A stretch of 64,000 nucleotides of DNA from Ostrinia nubilalis (GCF_963855985.1 NC_087095.1:3854001-3918000), one strand, 5' to 3'. Numbered from the stretch's first letter, positions 31,744-43,329 are shown. Notes: a model not told the origin generated them from the letters alone. Made by a program: numbers and translations.

Positions 31744-33582
31744 GGTGGGTGGACCATGGAAGGCCACTCTAACGAGTAAACGCTTTTTATTCCTTTATTA
31801 ACTGGATAAATGAAAAAAACAAATAATCAAATAATAGTTTGTTTTATTGTGTACTAGTGATGGGCCGACTATGGTCTTTGCCGACTAACCGACTAGCCGA
31901 CTAATCGGTTTTCAAATCGCCGATTAGTCGGCCGACTAATCGGCAATGCCGATCATTCTAATACCTACTTGTCGAGAAAGAATAATATCTAGATTTCTCA
32001 AAGAAATAAGAATAATCTAGATTTCTTAAGAGATATACGAGTATAACTTCTTGAGAATTAAGATTTCTTTCTCAGGAGGATCTCAGGAGTTATTTATGTG
32101 GGTACCTATTGTGGGTATTCCTCATCCTTCCGATGAGAGGAGCCCCACATAATCTACCACTTCCCCGCAGGGTAGATATGCAATTCCATGCATTTTTTTC
32201 CCGAAAAAAAGTCAAAAATTTTATATGGACAAATTGCATAAACTTTACACATTGTGATGATTTCCTGGTATTTTTAATTAATCTTAACTTTGTTTCAATT
32301 TTTTTTCTGATTGCCAAAATTTTAAATCAGGTGAAACCACTTTTGGCTGATTTTTGCAGTCAAAAGTGGTTTAGATAAACGCCCTTGGTCTATCTCATAA
32401 TCATCTTGGTGATTATGAGTTTTATTTCATTCACATATTTAATTTTGTAATGCGCCGATTATAATCGGCATATTTTGCCGAATAGTCGTCACTAGTCGGC
32501 CGACTACAAATGATGCCGAATAGTCGGCTTTCCCGACTAGTCGGCGACTAGTCGGCCCATCTCTATTGTGTACCATATAAATCACTTTTTTTTAACCTAG
32601 CTTTAATCAGTATTCATTAAACTTAAGTTTTGTTAAGCTCTTCCAAATGGCCTTGCAAGCAACACGGCTCCAAACAAGGCCAATATTATACATCAGTCGT
32701 TCAACTTAAAAATAGAGTTGTAACAATTAATATATTCGCTTTTACTAAAACTACATAATAAGCTCTTTCATTTAAGCAAAATATTAAATGCTCAATATAT
32801 TTTTATCATTTATAAAAAACTCAAAGAACATTACTTGAACACCATCGTATAACTAAGAATATATAATTGGAAATTATTTAAAAACAGTAGTAATGAGCAT
32901 TATATTGACATCAAATAACTTGCCAACGCGTATTATAATGAAATTAAAAACTTTTTTTTTTTACCTCAAATGGCCTTCTTATGGGTCCGTTCTTTGTAAG
33001 GCCAAAATGAGTTAATATGAGTTAAAAAGTTTAATAACCCTTGTAAATAAAAATATTATAAATATAAAACATTGTTTTAACTGTAACGGTACGTATTTAC
33101 TAAAAAGTAACTGTTCATATGTTCATGGTTTGTACATGTTCTTTGTAAGGCCCATGTACCCTAGCAAGGCCAACTGTCAATTTTTTGATGGGCCTTGTAA
33201 GGAACCATTGGCTTTGCTGGGAACACTACCAATATTTTAACTTAAATCGAGGCAAAACTATTATTTTTTTCTTTAGTACCATAAACATATCCTTATACGA
33301 CAGTTCACAGTAAAAAAATATGAAATAATAATAGGTTATCTAACTAAAAACGTACGTTTTGCTGTGCGCGCGAATAACAATTGTAACGTCGATGACCGAA
33401 GTCCACGAATCGTGAGATCGCACTGCCACAATAGCGGCGCGAGCGACTCGCCGCCGCATCTGTGGCCTTAAGTTTGATGGATCTTAGTGTATAGCCGAAG
33501 GAATATGTGTTTTCATGTCAATAACTACGACTTTTTGATAGTTGGCCTTCAAAGGAGCGTGGCCTTCCATGGTCCACCCACC
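31744..33582. mobile_element. TTAA-flanked inverted-repeat element
   Basis: Perfect inverted ends GGTGGGTGGACCATGG (24 bp pair in all) at 31744 and 33582, directly flanked by TTAA on both sides (31740-31743, 33583-33586). Ten or so copies of AAGGCC/GGCCTT (for example near 31759, 32649, 32674, 32970, 32998, 33143, 33167, 33203, 33543 and 33561) look like subterminal binding repeats. A 711-bp hAT element sits inside; without it the element is about 1.1 kb. No transposase is present. The TTAA target suggests piggyBac type, but the GGG-start ends and a palindromic flank leave PIF/Harbinger (TTA/TAA target) possible. Confidence 0.7.
31855..32565. mobile_element. hAT element with 8-bp duplication, nested
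   Basis: Ends TAGTGATGGGCCGA and TCGGCCCATCTCTA are inverted repeats, flanked by an exact 8-bp duplication TTGTGTAC at 31847-31854 and 32566-32573. The ends carry many GCCGACTA/TAGTCGGC motifs in both orientations, a subterminal-repeat pattern typical of hAT elements. It is non-autonomous: no transposase ORF. Confidence 0.85.
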
Positions 33583-33586
33583 TTAA

Positions 33587-33954
33587 ATAATAAATTTCAT
33601 AAAATAAATAAAAATAATCTATTTTTTGCTATTTTATACATGCGTGCATAACTAAATTTTCCCTAGGCAATTCCCACCGCTACATACGAGTATACTCGTA
33701 CACCACGTTGTCACTAATTTGCCGCGGTCAAAACGTTGTGAAACAAGTGAACCGAGCAAAGCCACCGATGTTTGGGCAACGTGCACATCAGCACGCCCCG
33801 CTATTTCATTACCGTTCGGCTTCCCGATCACACAGTCGGGGTCCGAAATATGCCACCGGCTAGACGCGAAAAATATTAATATAGATTAATATTTACTAGG
33901 ATGTTAGTACATACATAGTACCTACGTAAGTACGCACTACTGACAAAGACTGCA
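33587..33954. other. Intergenic, nothing recognised
   Basis: Short non-coding stretch with a moderately GC-rich part at 33720-33860. No named repeat. Confidence 0.35.
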
Positions 33955-34145
33955 AAGTACTGGAGTGGAGGCCACGTACCGGAAAGCGTAGCGTAGGACG
34001 CCAACACACAAGGTGGACCGACGACCTCATAAAGGTAGCAGGAAAGCGCTGGATGCAGGCCGCCACCAACCGGCCATTGTAGAAATCATTGGGGGAGGCG
34101 TATGTTCAGCAGTGGACGTTCTATGGCTGAAATGATGATGATGAT
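33955..34145 (+). pseudogene. RTE-type LINE 3' remnant
   Basis: Encodes a broken form of the common tail (GRVE-ATYRKA, then TRWTDDLIKVAG and WMQAATNRPL) and the final QQWT-type end, followed by a (GATGAT)n run at about 34132-34146, the typical simple-repeat tail. Frame breaks make it inactive. Confidence 0.7.
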
Positions 34146-34224
34146 TTGTGGTTGGTAAACACCGCTCCCTTGATTATCTGGTCAGGAAAGCGCCTAATAG
34201 GAATAAGGCTCATTAAAGCGGCAT

Positions 34225-34292
34225 GATGATGAACCCGCGTTCCTCGGTTCATAAGTCGGTCACACCTTCACAGTTCGGCTATCGTAGCTTCT
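34225..34292 (-). repeat. tRNA-like SINE head fragment
   Basis: GAACCCGCGTTCCTCGGTTCATAAGTCGGTC ... CGGCTATCGTAG matches the tRNA-like head of the SINE at 38930-39288. Only the head is left. Confidence 0.5.
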
Positions 34293-35299
34293 TTAATTCA
34301 ACATGTACAGGACTTTTAATTCAAATGTAGTTGACTATACCGCATATCGATCTTTAATGACATAATCCACTTAATGGATTAGAGATCCTGCCTGTACATT
34401 CAACGCAATGCTAACAATTCTTCAAGTAACAGCTTTCGAAAAGCCTCCATAAGAGCTTCGTTCGTTTTTTCACTTCACAGCCACTTATTTTAAACCGACT
34501 TCATCTTTAGTTTTTGAAACCAATTGAAATTCTGGGCGACTAACTATGACTCGTGCAACCGAGTTGAAACGTCGAGGGCAAATCCTTTTTACCTTTAAAA
34601 AAGTGTTTTGTTGCCAAATCTCTTGATAGTCATACCTAATTTATAGTGAAAAATAAAACATGAAAGTTTAAAATATTAAATTGAAATTCAGTATTAAACA
34701 TACGAAATGACAATTCAATGTCGTATTTGGTGGTCAGTAATCAATATTTACAAAACACACAATCCCTTCCATGAGCTATATGATTATTGGTTTATTAAAC
34801 TAGATTAGTAGTTGCTTTGAAATCAATTAATGGTTTGTAAATTGAATTGGCGAGCCAGCCATATTGGATGATGGCTTAATTATGCCCTTTATTTCTTTGG
34901 GGAATATACGTTTTAACGATTAAAGTTAGGTTACTCAATTATCATTCGGTTACAACTTCCCAATTATGAAAATATTAGACGAAGGACGACAGCAAAATGA
35001 TCAAATTGTTGATACTACACAAAAAATAACATTGCTTATTTAGCCACGGGTGCGACTCAAGCCAAGTTCCACTTTCATTTCTTGAAGATATTTTATTCTG
35101 AATACTTTTTACGTAATTACCATTTAACTATACTTATAACAACTGAATCTTATACCAATTGGACTGAAACAGGTCCCAGAACACTAAATTGCTCAACTAA
35201 CAATATCAAGGTTGGCACCGCTACGAATTCGAAATTGTTTCCTCACCGATATGATCTACATATTTTGCACAAGAATAGCCCTTCCACTGAAGTAATGAA

Positions 35300-35363
35300 G
35301 GAAATCTATTTCTAATAACACAATAACAGCACTCTGTTATTAAGTTATTAGAAAGAGATTTCC
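35300..35363. repeat. 64-nt near-perfect hairpin
   Basis: 30-nt arms, starting GGAAATCTATTTCTAATAAC, pair at 27 of 30 positions around a 4-nt CACT loop. The size is close to a small-RNA precursor, but the loop is unusually tight. A tiny foldback repeat is equally likely. Confidence 0.5.
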
Positions 35364-35582
35364 GATAAATCCCTGAAAGGCGCAAACCTACTTATTCTAT
35401 GGCTATTTCTGAAATTGTTCTTGGTTATTATGATCTTACCTAATAGAGCGATCATGAAAAAAGATATTTCCAAAAAACAGATTTTTTATTTATTTTATTT
35501 AATACACATGTATACGAATTTAAAAAAAATATTGAATTAGCAGGTAATAAGTAAAACATCCACAAACTCGCCTAACTCCTCA

Positions 35583-35684
35583 CTAATAAAAGTTATTCAC
35601 GCGTTGGACACTAGTTTAAAGTGACGTTTAGTATGGAAATGTTACTTTAAACTACTGTTCAACGAGTGTGTAACTTTTTATTAA
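35583..35684. repeat. Short inverted-repeat element
   Basis: Left arm AATAAAAGTTATTCACGCGT and right arm ACGAGTGTGTAACTTTTTAT pair imperfectly over about 40 bp. Non-coding; probably a small MITE. Confidence 0.5.
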
Positions 35685-36756
35685 ATTTCTATTTTTTTTC
35701 GAAGCGTGAAGCCTTAGCATCACTGTCCACGGTAGCGCAGCGTACTAGACGCGTTTCGTCATTGTACGCTTGCAGCTTAAATGCAAATAAAATTTTATTT
35801 CATTCTTAAAAAGACGCAAAAAAACCTAGTATCAAATTTGTGACAGCCCTGTATAAAAGCAATATTACTGCTGTCTTCTGGGACTACTCCAGCGGCTAAA
35901 CGTTATTGTCTTAGATTAGAGACGACTCTCAAAGGCTGCTGATATTACTGCCAGCCTCCCATAATTTAAAAACTTCAGTGTTCCAGTTCAAAATTAAAGT
36001 AAAACAGTAAGTAGCGTGTTTTCTGAAATTGATTTATTATGTAAGTTGTTATACGGAACCCTATTTTACGACATAATAGATGGTTAATAAGCCAGTTGTT
36101 GCTTAATGAGGGATAACTGATCTGAATCACCGTTATTATTGGCGATAATCTACGCTTTATGGACACAGTGACATTTGCTTCTACTAATAAATTAAATTGA
36201 ACAGTCGCCAACTGTGTCATTGGTATGAGGTTTGAATAGGGGATGAAAGTTTGTGTAGTACACAATTTCTTTAGTATTATAACTGCATTATGGCAGGATA
36301 ATGTTTATGGTAAAAAAAATACTTAAGTATTAAAAACGCCGTAGCGGATACATTACTTTTTTCTATACTACGATCGTAGCTCGTAGTCGCGCTACGCTGT
36401 AGTTCACTCTGGAAACGTAGAGTGCTACAAATGTGCTACGACTACGAGTACGAGTCAAAAGTAGTTACATTACAGCTCGCCTTAGAAATATAATACTTAC
36501 TACTATTTTCCTGACTCTATGATAAATAATAATAATATTTAAACCTTCTTAAATAAAGCTATTTTATTTCCACGAGATGCGATTGGGATTCCAGGGCAGG
36601 AAACAAAATGTTTTGCTTTCACGAAAGTAGTAATACATCATACCTACTATATTCGTACACAGTACATCAGGAAGTCTACTTACCAAGAATTAAAGCAACA
36701 TAAAATCTTACGTTGTCGTACAACAACTCAGCCAGTCACAGTTTCTCAAACCTTAA

Positions 36757-36934
36757 CTTCGAATCCTGATGTTCTTCTGATTAATTTCGTTGCGGGTCCA
36801 ATGACAGTTTAACTTTCCCCCGAGACAAACTTGACCTTCACTGGTTGCGTTTTCTTATTAAGCTGTAGATCCTGGCTACACAGGAGTTGCAGTGGTGGGA
36901 ACAAGAGATGGGAATAGTCCCGTAAGTTTCTGGT
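36757..36934 (-). repeat. Dispersed repeat upstream of TkR exon 1
   Basis: About 170 bp recurs, inverted and diverged by roughly 10-15 percent by eye, at 54945-55120 in intron 4 of the same gene (shared core GATCCTGGCTACACAGGAGT and TTTCGTTGCGGGTCCAATGA). The copy in intron 4 lies inside a hAT element, so this one is probably the remains of a relative. Confidence 0.6.
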
Positions 36935-36995
36935 TGTCATTTAAATAAACATTTCCTAATTCCTCGATTTGTCGGCAGGTGTCGCCCATGCCACC

Positions 36996-37124
36996 ATGTT
37001 GGACGAGCTGGGTCCGACGGCGGCGTCCAACCTCTCCACCGCGAACAACGAACACCACTACTACGTCACGTTCTACGATGAGGTCGCCGATAGGTACCTC
37101 AATAACAGCCAGAACAGCACGCAG
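36996..37124 (+). CDS. TkR99D: Tachykinin receptor, exon 1 (N-terminus)
   Basis: First coding exon of a rhodopsin-class neuropeptide GPCR. ATG 36996 has a textbook context (GCCACCATG). A probable acceptor (TCGGCAG) ends at 36979, so a 5' UTR exon may lie upstream. The exon encodes the 43-residue extracellular N-terminus (MLDELGPTAASNLSTANNEH...) with three N-glycosylation sequons (NLS, NNS, NST). It ends in CAG|GTAAGA, phase 0. This segment alone is not diagnostic. Its membership is inferred from position, phase and the matching exons downstream. Confidence 0.75.
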
Positions 37125-37201
37125 GTAAGAAATAAGTGGGCAGGCCTCCCACTAGTTATTTTTATTTTAAAAAGATTATTAGCAATTTGTATTTTTTTTT
37201 C

Positions 37202-38924
37202 GTTTGTTAGTCGTATACCTCGAAATCAAAAAATCCTTGTTGCTTTTCACCTATTCGCATTTCACCGTGATAGCGTTTTTTGTTGTAGCGTGTAATATCG
37301 GTAGTATATTTTGTTACTAGCATATATTTTTAACAGATTTTTACAACAGTAGCAAATTTTGATGTAGCATTATGTATTATCAATAGCCTATATTAAGCCG
37401 CATATATTTTGAATACATTTTTACAACAGTAGCAAATTTCGATGTAGCATGAATTGTCAATAGCCTATTTAGTTAGCAGCAAGTATTTTTAGATATGTAA
37501 TAACGCATCCCACCAAAAACATTCTGTAAAAAAACTAGCCAAGTCTCGATGGAGCTGCTTGTTTATCTCTAAAAAGTAATGAAATCTAGACAAAGTCGTG
37601 CCAAGTCTATGGTTCCTTACTGCGATTTCTTTATTATTATAGTTAATGTTGTGTGACTTGGCCGTTGAAGGGTGACAAAACCAGGTGCTCCATGACACCA
37701 TTGCACCAATCTGTCGCCAGAACCGCTACCCATTGACGATGGAAAATTGCCACTTGGAAAACGTTGGTTCAACACCAGTCAATTGTGGGTTCAGTAAAGC
37801 TGCGTATTTATAATGTATGATTATCTTAATAAAGATTGTTCAACGGCCAAGTCACACAACATTAACTATAATAATAAAGAAATCGCAGTAAGGAACCATA
37901 GACTTGGCACGACTTTGTCTAGATTTCATTACTTTTTAGAGATAAACAAGCAGCTCCATCGAGACTTGGCTAGTTTTTTTACAGAATGTTTTTGGTGGGA
38001 TTTCACTTCTTTTTGTAGAACGTGGCAAAGTTATTTAACGTCGTCGTTTTATCGACATTTTTTTACGATATTAAACACAAATAAACTTAACGACCTTTAA
38101 AATGGACAACGAATCAGAATTGTTTTAATAACATAACCTAAGCGAACCTTATAGTATAATAAACGAAATCAACGAAATGCAAATTACACAACATTCAACT
38201 TAATCGACGACTTTCTCTAGAAAGAATAAAAATCTGGACACCGCTTGCTAGTGCTAGCGCCATCTAGCGGTGAGCGATACAGGCGAACACCACGGTATGG
38301 GAGTAGTATTGATTATGAATGTGGTTACTCCAGATCTACGTTTTTCCTAGTTTTTATAGTTTTCCCTTCATGTGGCCATTAAACCCTAACTCTGTACCAA
38401 ATTTCAGCTCTCTGAGTTAATGGGAAGTACTAGTTCTATTTTGATGATCATCAGTGAGTGACTGTCGTAAATGCGAAACTTTGCTTTCGCTTAACTTCGG
38501 AACTAAATGACCTACAGACTTGAAATTTTGGATTTAAAGTATGTGATTATAGCTTACTAAATGACGAAAATTTCTGCGTTCTGGTCTTATCCAGAGGTTC
38601 TCAAATAGGGGCCTGAAAATGCGGCGAAATGGTTCGAGTAAAGGATGGTACGGCAGTGTTTGCTTCGCGCTCGACTTGGCGGGGGCACTGCCGTGCCCCC
38701 AGATTACAAACAAATATCTATCAAGGTGAAAAGCGACTACAGTGAAGACGGGCAGGAAAGTAAATCTACCTACTATGAATTTTTTAGACAATTGTAATTA
38801 GCGATCAAAAATTATACTATAAGAATAAAAATCTATTCAGAAATTTTGATATCGCGGCGAAATGAGAATAGGTGAAAAGCTACAAGGTTTTTTTGATTTC
38901 GAGGTAAGTATACGACTAACAAAC
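37202..38924. mobile_element. Composite inverted-repeat element in intron 1
   Basis: Inverted arms of about 68 bp at 37202-37268 and 38856-38924 (outer end GTTTGTTAGTCGTATAC) flank a region holding a 163-bp perfect inverted repeat (37507-38001) and a roughly 75-bp imperfect direct repeat at 37320-37470 (ACAACAGTAGCAAATTT twice). No transposase. No target duplication could be fixed. Confidence 0.55.
37507..38001. repeat. Perfect 163-bp inverted repeat (foldback)
   Basis: Arms 37507-37669 and 37839-38001 are reverse complements at every base that I compared, separated by a 169-bp spacer. Outer end ATCCCACCAAAAACATTCTG. The same peptide-like frame reads outward from each arm, but this is just a consequence of the duplication; it has no recognised protein family. 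Confidence 0.8.
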
Positions 38925-38929
38925 TTTTT

Positions 38930-39288
38930 TTTTTATCCACAACGAGGAAGCTCTTGGCCTGTATCTCACCTGATGGTAAGTGATGATCAGGCCGAAGGTG
39001 GAAGCGAGCTTCACCCGGAATCCTCAACCACGGAGGAACTGGCTATCTTACCTCTAACTGCCGGAACACAACAATGCTGTTAACATTGTTGTTATGGCGA
39101 CGATATGACGTTATGTATTGCCCAAATTACTAATAATAGTCCCATTAGCCCTTCGTGTTAAGTTATATAAGCTTGTGTTACGAGTGGGCTCACCACAATA
39201 GTCGAACGGCGGTGGGATTCGAACCCGCGTTCCTCGGATCTCGAGTCGGCCACTCCGACCCCTTCACCGTTCAGCTATCGTGGCTATA
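38930..39288 (-). mobile_element. tRNA-derived SINE (minus strand)
   Basis: Starts at a poly-T run (38928-38937, the reversed A-tail) and ends with a tRNA-like head at 39205-39285, whose reverse complement has a GGTTCGAATCCCACC box B. Body includes CACCTGATGGTAAGTGATGA, a phrase common in lepidopteran SINEs. About 350 bp. Confidence 0.7.
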
Positions 39289-39420
39289 AGGTGGCCCGAC
39301 GATCTGATGAGGGTCACGGAATGTGCTTTCATGAGGGCGGCGTAGGACCGGTCGTTGTGAAATTCCTTGTGGGGAGGCCTTTGTCCAGCAGTGGATGTCA
39401 TTTGGCTGACACGAACGAAG
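39285..39420 (+). pseudogene. RTE-type LINE 3' remnant
   Basis: Keeps ARRSDEGHG (shifted) and the GGCCTTTGTCCAGCAGTGG end followed by a GAACGAAG simple tail. Too short and frame-broken to be functional. Confidence 0.6.
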
Positions 39421-40159
39421 AAATAACTGCTCAGGAATTTGAATTTTCAAATCGATCAAGCTGTCCAGTAGGTACAGACGTCAAACTATGCATTTTTGTT
39501 GCACATTTTTCGAGACGTGGTCTCCAATGGAGAACTGGATTACGGAGAAAAGTTAGCATGTAGTTATTTTAAGTGAAATGGGTCATGCCATTAAGATACC
39601 TCCTTTTTTCTCATTTTTCATCATTTCTACCAAGGACGTCCACTGCTGAACATAGATCACACCTATTGCTCTTGCTAATTTTGTTTATCTTAAAATGTTA
39701 CGTCCATTATGTAACCAGAAGAAGTAGGTAGGTACTACCTATTTAATTTCGCCTGCGGCTATGAAATAGGCTCAAAGTTGGCCACTCGACGCGGAATTAA
39801 TCATTATAATTAATGATAATGAGACTTATGGCCGATTTATGGGTACAGGATTCTTCCCTTAGTGACAAATAGCGGCCCGAGATTGAAAATATCTAGACCG
39901 GCAAATCTACTTACCTAAAATGAAACGTTTGCGGACTCGCAAACTATTTGTATTTAAATTGCTTACGGTTCATTGATGTATCCATTTGGAATTGCTTTGA
40001 AATCACATTCATTAAATAGATTTACCTACTATTTAATTTAAATCCGGCCAAAACAATAGACCTACCCCCAACCGTTAAACCCACGAAATAGCAAAACTAG
40101 TGGGATATACTCGTAGTACCTATATTTAGATATTGTAGTTATATCACGCTTGGAGTTGA

Positions 40160-40475
40160 GGGTTTATAAATTGGCCTTCTTCACACCTGGTTTGATGGCA
40201 AGCTTTACAATCCGTCGCCATTCCTCCCGCATTGCAGTCTTTCTTGTACATGCACTCGTGAAGTGTACCATTCTTCTTCTTGTCGTGTTGACAACAAACC
40301 TATTGTAGTGTACCATTGATTTGCGGTTTTGACCTGATCTTGTGCCTTCAACCTTCCCTTGCACGACAAGTCGTTCAACAGATGTGTCGACTCCACGTGT
40401 AATATGGCCAAAGAAAGCGAGAATAAGTACGACTTTGGACGATGGAAGTAAGACGCTATTTGATGGTTGGTTGAT
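40160..40475 (-). pseudogene. LINE C-terminal remnant (intron 1)
   Basis: Minus-strand translation includes FFGHITRGVDTSVERLVVQG followed by KVEGTRS. This is closely related to the fragment at 42658-42984, the end of an RTE-like ORF. Frame disruptions follow. At 40500-40640 a + strand retroelement tail (GCACCAGCCCATATGTTGTC) lies next to it. Confidence 0.6.
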
Positions 40476-40731
40476 CATCCCAGACTGATTGATTCAGTTT
40501 TTTCCGCCACTTCTACTCAGCACCAGCCCATATGTTGTCCCGAAGAGGTGGTGGTAGGGCAAGCTATATTTGGGACGTGTATAAGTGCCCTAGAAAGGGC
40601 CTATGTACTGAATAATGTATTTGAATTTGAATTTGAACACCTCATGAGAACTTGCTCATCCAACCTATTATACTACCACTTTTACATGTTGTATTTTGAT
40701 GAATTATTTTTAAAACTAGTTTTCGTTCCAG

Positions 40732-40885
40732 GGCTACCAATCCTTCATCCTGCCATGGTGGAGGCAGGTGTTGTGGACGGTGCTCTTCGCCGGCATGGTG
40801 GTGGTGGCCACCGTGGGAAACCTCGTCGTCATTTGGATAGTGCTAGCCAATAAACGGATGAGGAGTGTCACCAATTATTTCTTGG
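40732..40885 (+). CDS. TkR99D: Tachykinin receptor, exon 2 (TM1)
   Basis: Acceptor TTCGTTCCAG|GGC at 40731/40732, donor TTGG|GTATCT at 40885/40886; enters in phase 0 and leaves in phase 1. Encodes the juxtamembrane LPWWRQVLWTVLFAG, TM1 with the class A GN motif (VGNLVVIWIV) and intracellular loop 1 (KRMRSVTNYFL). PWWRQVLW is characteristic of TkR99D-type tachykinin receptors rather than the TkR86C (natalisin receptor) type. Codon phase joins exactly to exon 3. Confidence 0.92.
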
Positions 40886-40916
40886 GTATCTATACTTCTA
40901 TGTACTAATACGAGTA

Positions 40917-41601
40917 CAGGGTGGAAACGATAAGTGATCTCACTCGATTATTTCTAAACTATACAAGATATCGAAAAACTGGTTACTGATCCTGAAAGTG
41001 CTTCACAGGCTCTTTCAAATGGTACCAATAATAGGTTACACAATAAACTGGAACTATCCGAAAATTCAAAGTTTCCATCTTCCATACTAAATGTATGCCA
41101 ACCACACAATATTAGAAGTGTAATTTATTTTTTGTTAAATAATAAACTTCGTCGGTTAAATAAACTCGTAACTTGCAATTCATATAAAATTATTTGTGGA
41201 AAACATTAGTTTTAGGCTTTACTTGCTATAATATTATCAAGAGATGAGTGCCATGACTGTGTTAGTACTAAATGTATGGAAGATGAAAACATTGTTTTTT
41301 TTAATAGATCCCATTTATTCTATAAGCTATTGTTGATACCGTTGGATAAAGCTCGTGAAGCACTTTTAGGATCAGTAACTAGTTCTGCGATATCTTGTGT
41401 AGTTTTTAATATTATGTAACTTTACCAAATGTATGGAAGCTGGAAACATTGAATTTTCGGATATTTCCAGTTTATTCTGTAACCTATGATTGATACCGTT
41501 TGAAAGAGCTCGTGAAGCACTTTCAGGATCAGTAACGAGTTTTTCGATATCTTGTATAGTTTAGAAATAATCGAGTGAGATCACTTATCGTTTCCATCCT
41601 G
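40917..41601. mobile_element. Foldback element, TA target, CAGGGTGG end
   Basis: 685 bp starting 31 nt after exon 2. Left arm CAGGGTGGAAACGATAAGTG (to about 41100) is mirrored by the right arm, CACTTATCGTTTCCATCCTG, ending at 41601. TA lies on both sides. A third, diverged copy of the arm sits inside, at about 41270-41410, in the same orientation as the right arm. Non-coding. Confidence 0.8.
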
Positions 41602-42657
41602 TATATTATAAAGGTGAACAGTTTGTTTGTTGATAGGAACGCAGTAATTTTTAATGTAGAACAAAGCAGGTTTTTGACTGCAATCACACCTGATGTTAAT
41701 TGAGATGCACTAGACTGCATATCTGCCCTGAAAGTGCTTTTTCACTCTAGCCTTGAAAATATATGAAAATGCTTGCAAAAACGAGAATTTCCTAAAACGA
41801 TTTTCACGCGTACTAAGTAGAGGTGGGCGCCGATATACAAATGGCCGGCGGCGGCGCGCCGACTTTTTGCCTTCGGCGGCGGCGGCGTCGGCGGCGTGAC
41901 CTTGTTTGACCTTTATTCATTAGGTTTTTTTTTTAAATCTGCTTTTTTAGTATCTGTCGTCAAGACTAATCAGGTGATTTGCAGTTGGTTGTGGTTTGAC
42001 ACGGTAGAGCCACTGGAGCAGTGGTTTCCGATAGTAAAGTTAGCTCTCTAAATCATAGATTCTTTGATATTTGGATAGCGGGTTTGGTTGAGCTCAGGTT
42101 CTCGTGTATTTGCCGGTACCCTTCACATGTATTTTTGAGCTCTTTGGAGGCACAAAGTTAATGTTGGATTAGCTGACTGTCGGTCGAATATTATGTTCAG
42201 ATCTGTTTTATTTATATTTTATGGTCTTGCCATGTCATCCTACGGTCCAGGTTTTTAATGCAGGTTGATTGCAGTAATGTGTCGAGGTCTAGATTGGCCG
42301 GAGGATAAGTTTCACGTCTTTAATGATAATATGGTGAGACTTCGGGGCTTGCTTACATGCGCCACTTGTCAGCCAAGCATTAGTAGCATTTAGCTGACTC
42401 TGCAACAGTCTAGTCGCTTTAAGATCTCAGTTACATTTGAGAAAGGCCGCAGCTTTAGGGAGTTTTTTTAAGTAGTCTGGGCTACTTTACTAGTAAATAT
42501 TATAGAGTACCGGACCAAATACTCCTGGGGTACTCCGGCTCTGCAGCTTAAAAGAGAAGGTTTTATCACGGACTGTTTGTCACAAAGATAAGACTCCATA
42601 AGCAGGTAGTAGAAGTGTGCTGGAAGGTACTTTTTAATTTCATAAAGTAGTCTAGAG

Positions 42658-42984
42658 TTGAAGGAGCTCGGTGTCACTCAGCGTTTATCAACCGTAGTAC
42701 AGTCGCGCATACTGCAATACTTCGGACGTGTCTCAAGGCGGGATGACAACTCCATAGAACGACTGGTCGTCCAAGGAAAAGTCGAAGGAACCCGATCGCG
42801 TGGCAGGTCACCAATGCGCTGGACCGACCAAGTTAAATCAGCAGTGGGAGACGGCGTATGTGACTGCTCCAAACAGTCTGCCAATAGAGAGAGATGGCGG
42901 GAGATCGTGGGGAGTTGTATCCGCCTCTACAACCGATGTGAACAACGCCTCAACGTGACCACGACCGCTCTGCCAAGAGCGTAA
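42658..42984 (+). pseudogene. RTE-like LINE C-terminal ORF fragment
   Basis: Open frame encoding ELGVTQRLSTVVQSRILQYF, GRVSRRDDNSIERLVVQGKV, EGTRSRGRSPMRWTDQVK and NRERWREIVGSCIRL, the end of an endonuclease-reverse transcriptase ORF. The upstream RT is absent. It lies inside the hAT element, so it inserted after it or was captured by it. Confidence 0.75.
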
Positions 42985-43329
42985 CGAATAAGAAGAGAGT
43001 CTAGAGTAGTCCTTTATGCTAAACCCAGCTGAAGCCGCAGCGATAGCAGCCGTACAGGATTCTTTCTTTTCCAAACATTGTACTTATTATGGTTGGTATG
43101 GTTTCTGCCAAATTTCATGGTCGGGTATACTATCTTACATGGGTCATACTTAGGCAAGGGAATAAACGAGCAAGAATTATCCTTTTCCATAATTTTAACT
43201 ATACAAATGTCAGATTAATTGAACGATAAGAGGAGAATTCGTTAGGCGATTTCACAGCCTTATGGATCATTTACAAAGTTAAGAGACTTGCGAGGTTCTT
43301 ACTCAGTGTGTCATTGTCAAGACCATGGA

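Larger units (their letters stand above)
34293..36756. other. Intergenic with small hairpin repeats
   Basis: No gene seen. It holds the hairpin at 35300-35363, an approximately 100-bp inverted repeat at 35583-35684, and a symmetric TACGACTACGAG-rich patch at 36350-36490 that may be a degraded MITE. Confidence 0.4.

Noticed and set aside
36365..36480. Palindromic ACTACGA/TCGTAGT patch as a regulatory site cluster
   Set aside because: The symmetry is loose and no boundaries or spacing regularity could be fixed; more likely a decayed MITE.
37489..38100. Two ORFs that encode the same 50-residue peptide on opposite strands
   Set aside because: They are the two arms of one perfect inverted repeat; the shared peptide is a by-product and matches no family I know.
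39205..39285. Possible minus-strand tRNA gene
   Set aside because: The tRNA-like part is joined to a SINE body with an A-tail, and a fragment recurs at 34225-34292; no full cloverleaf.
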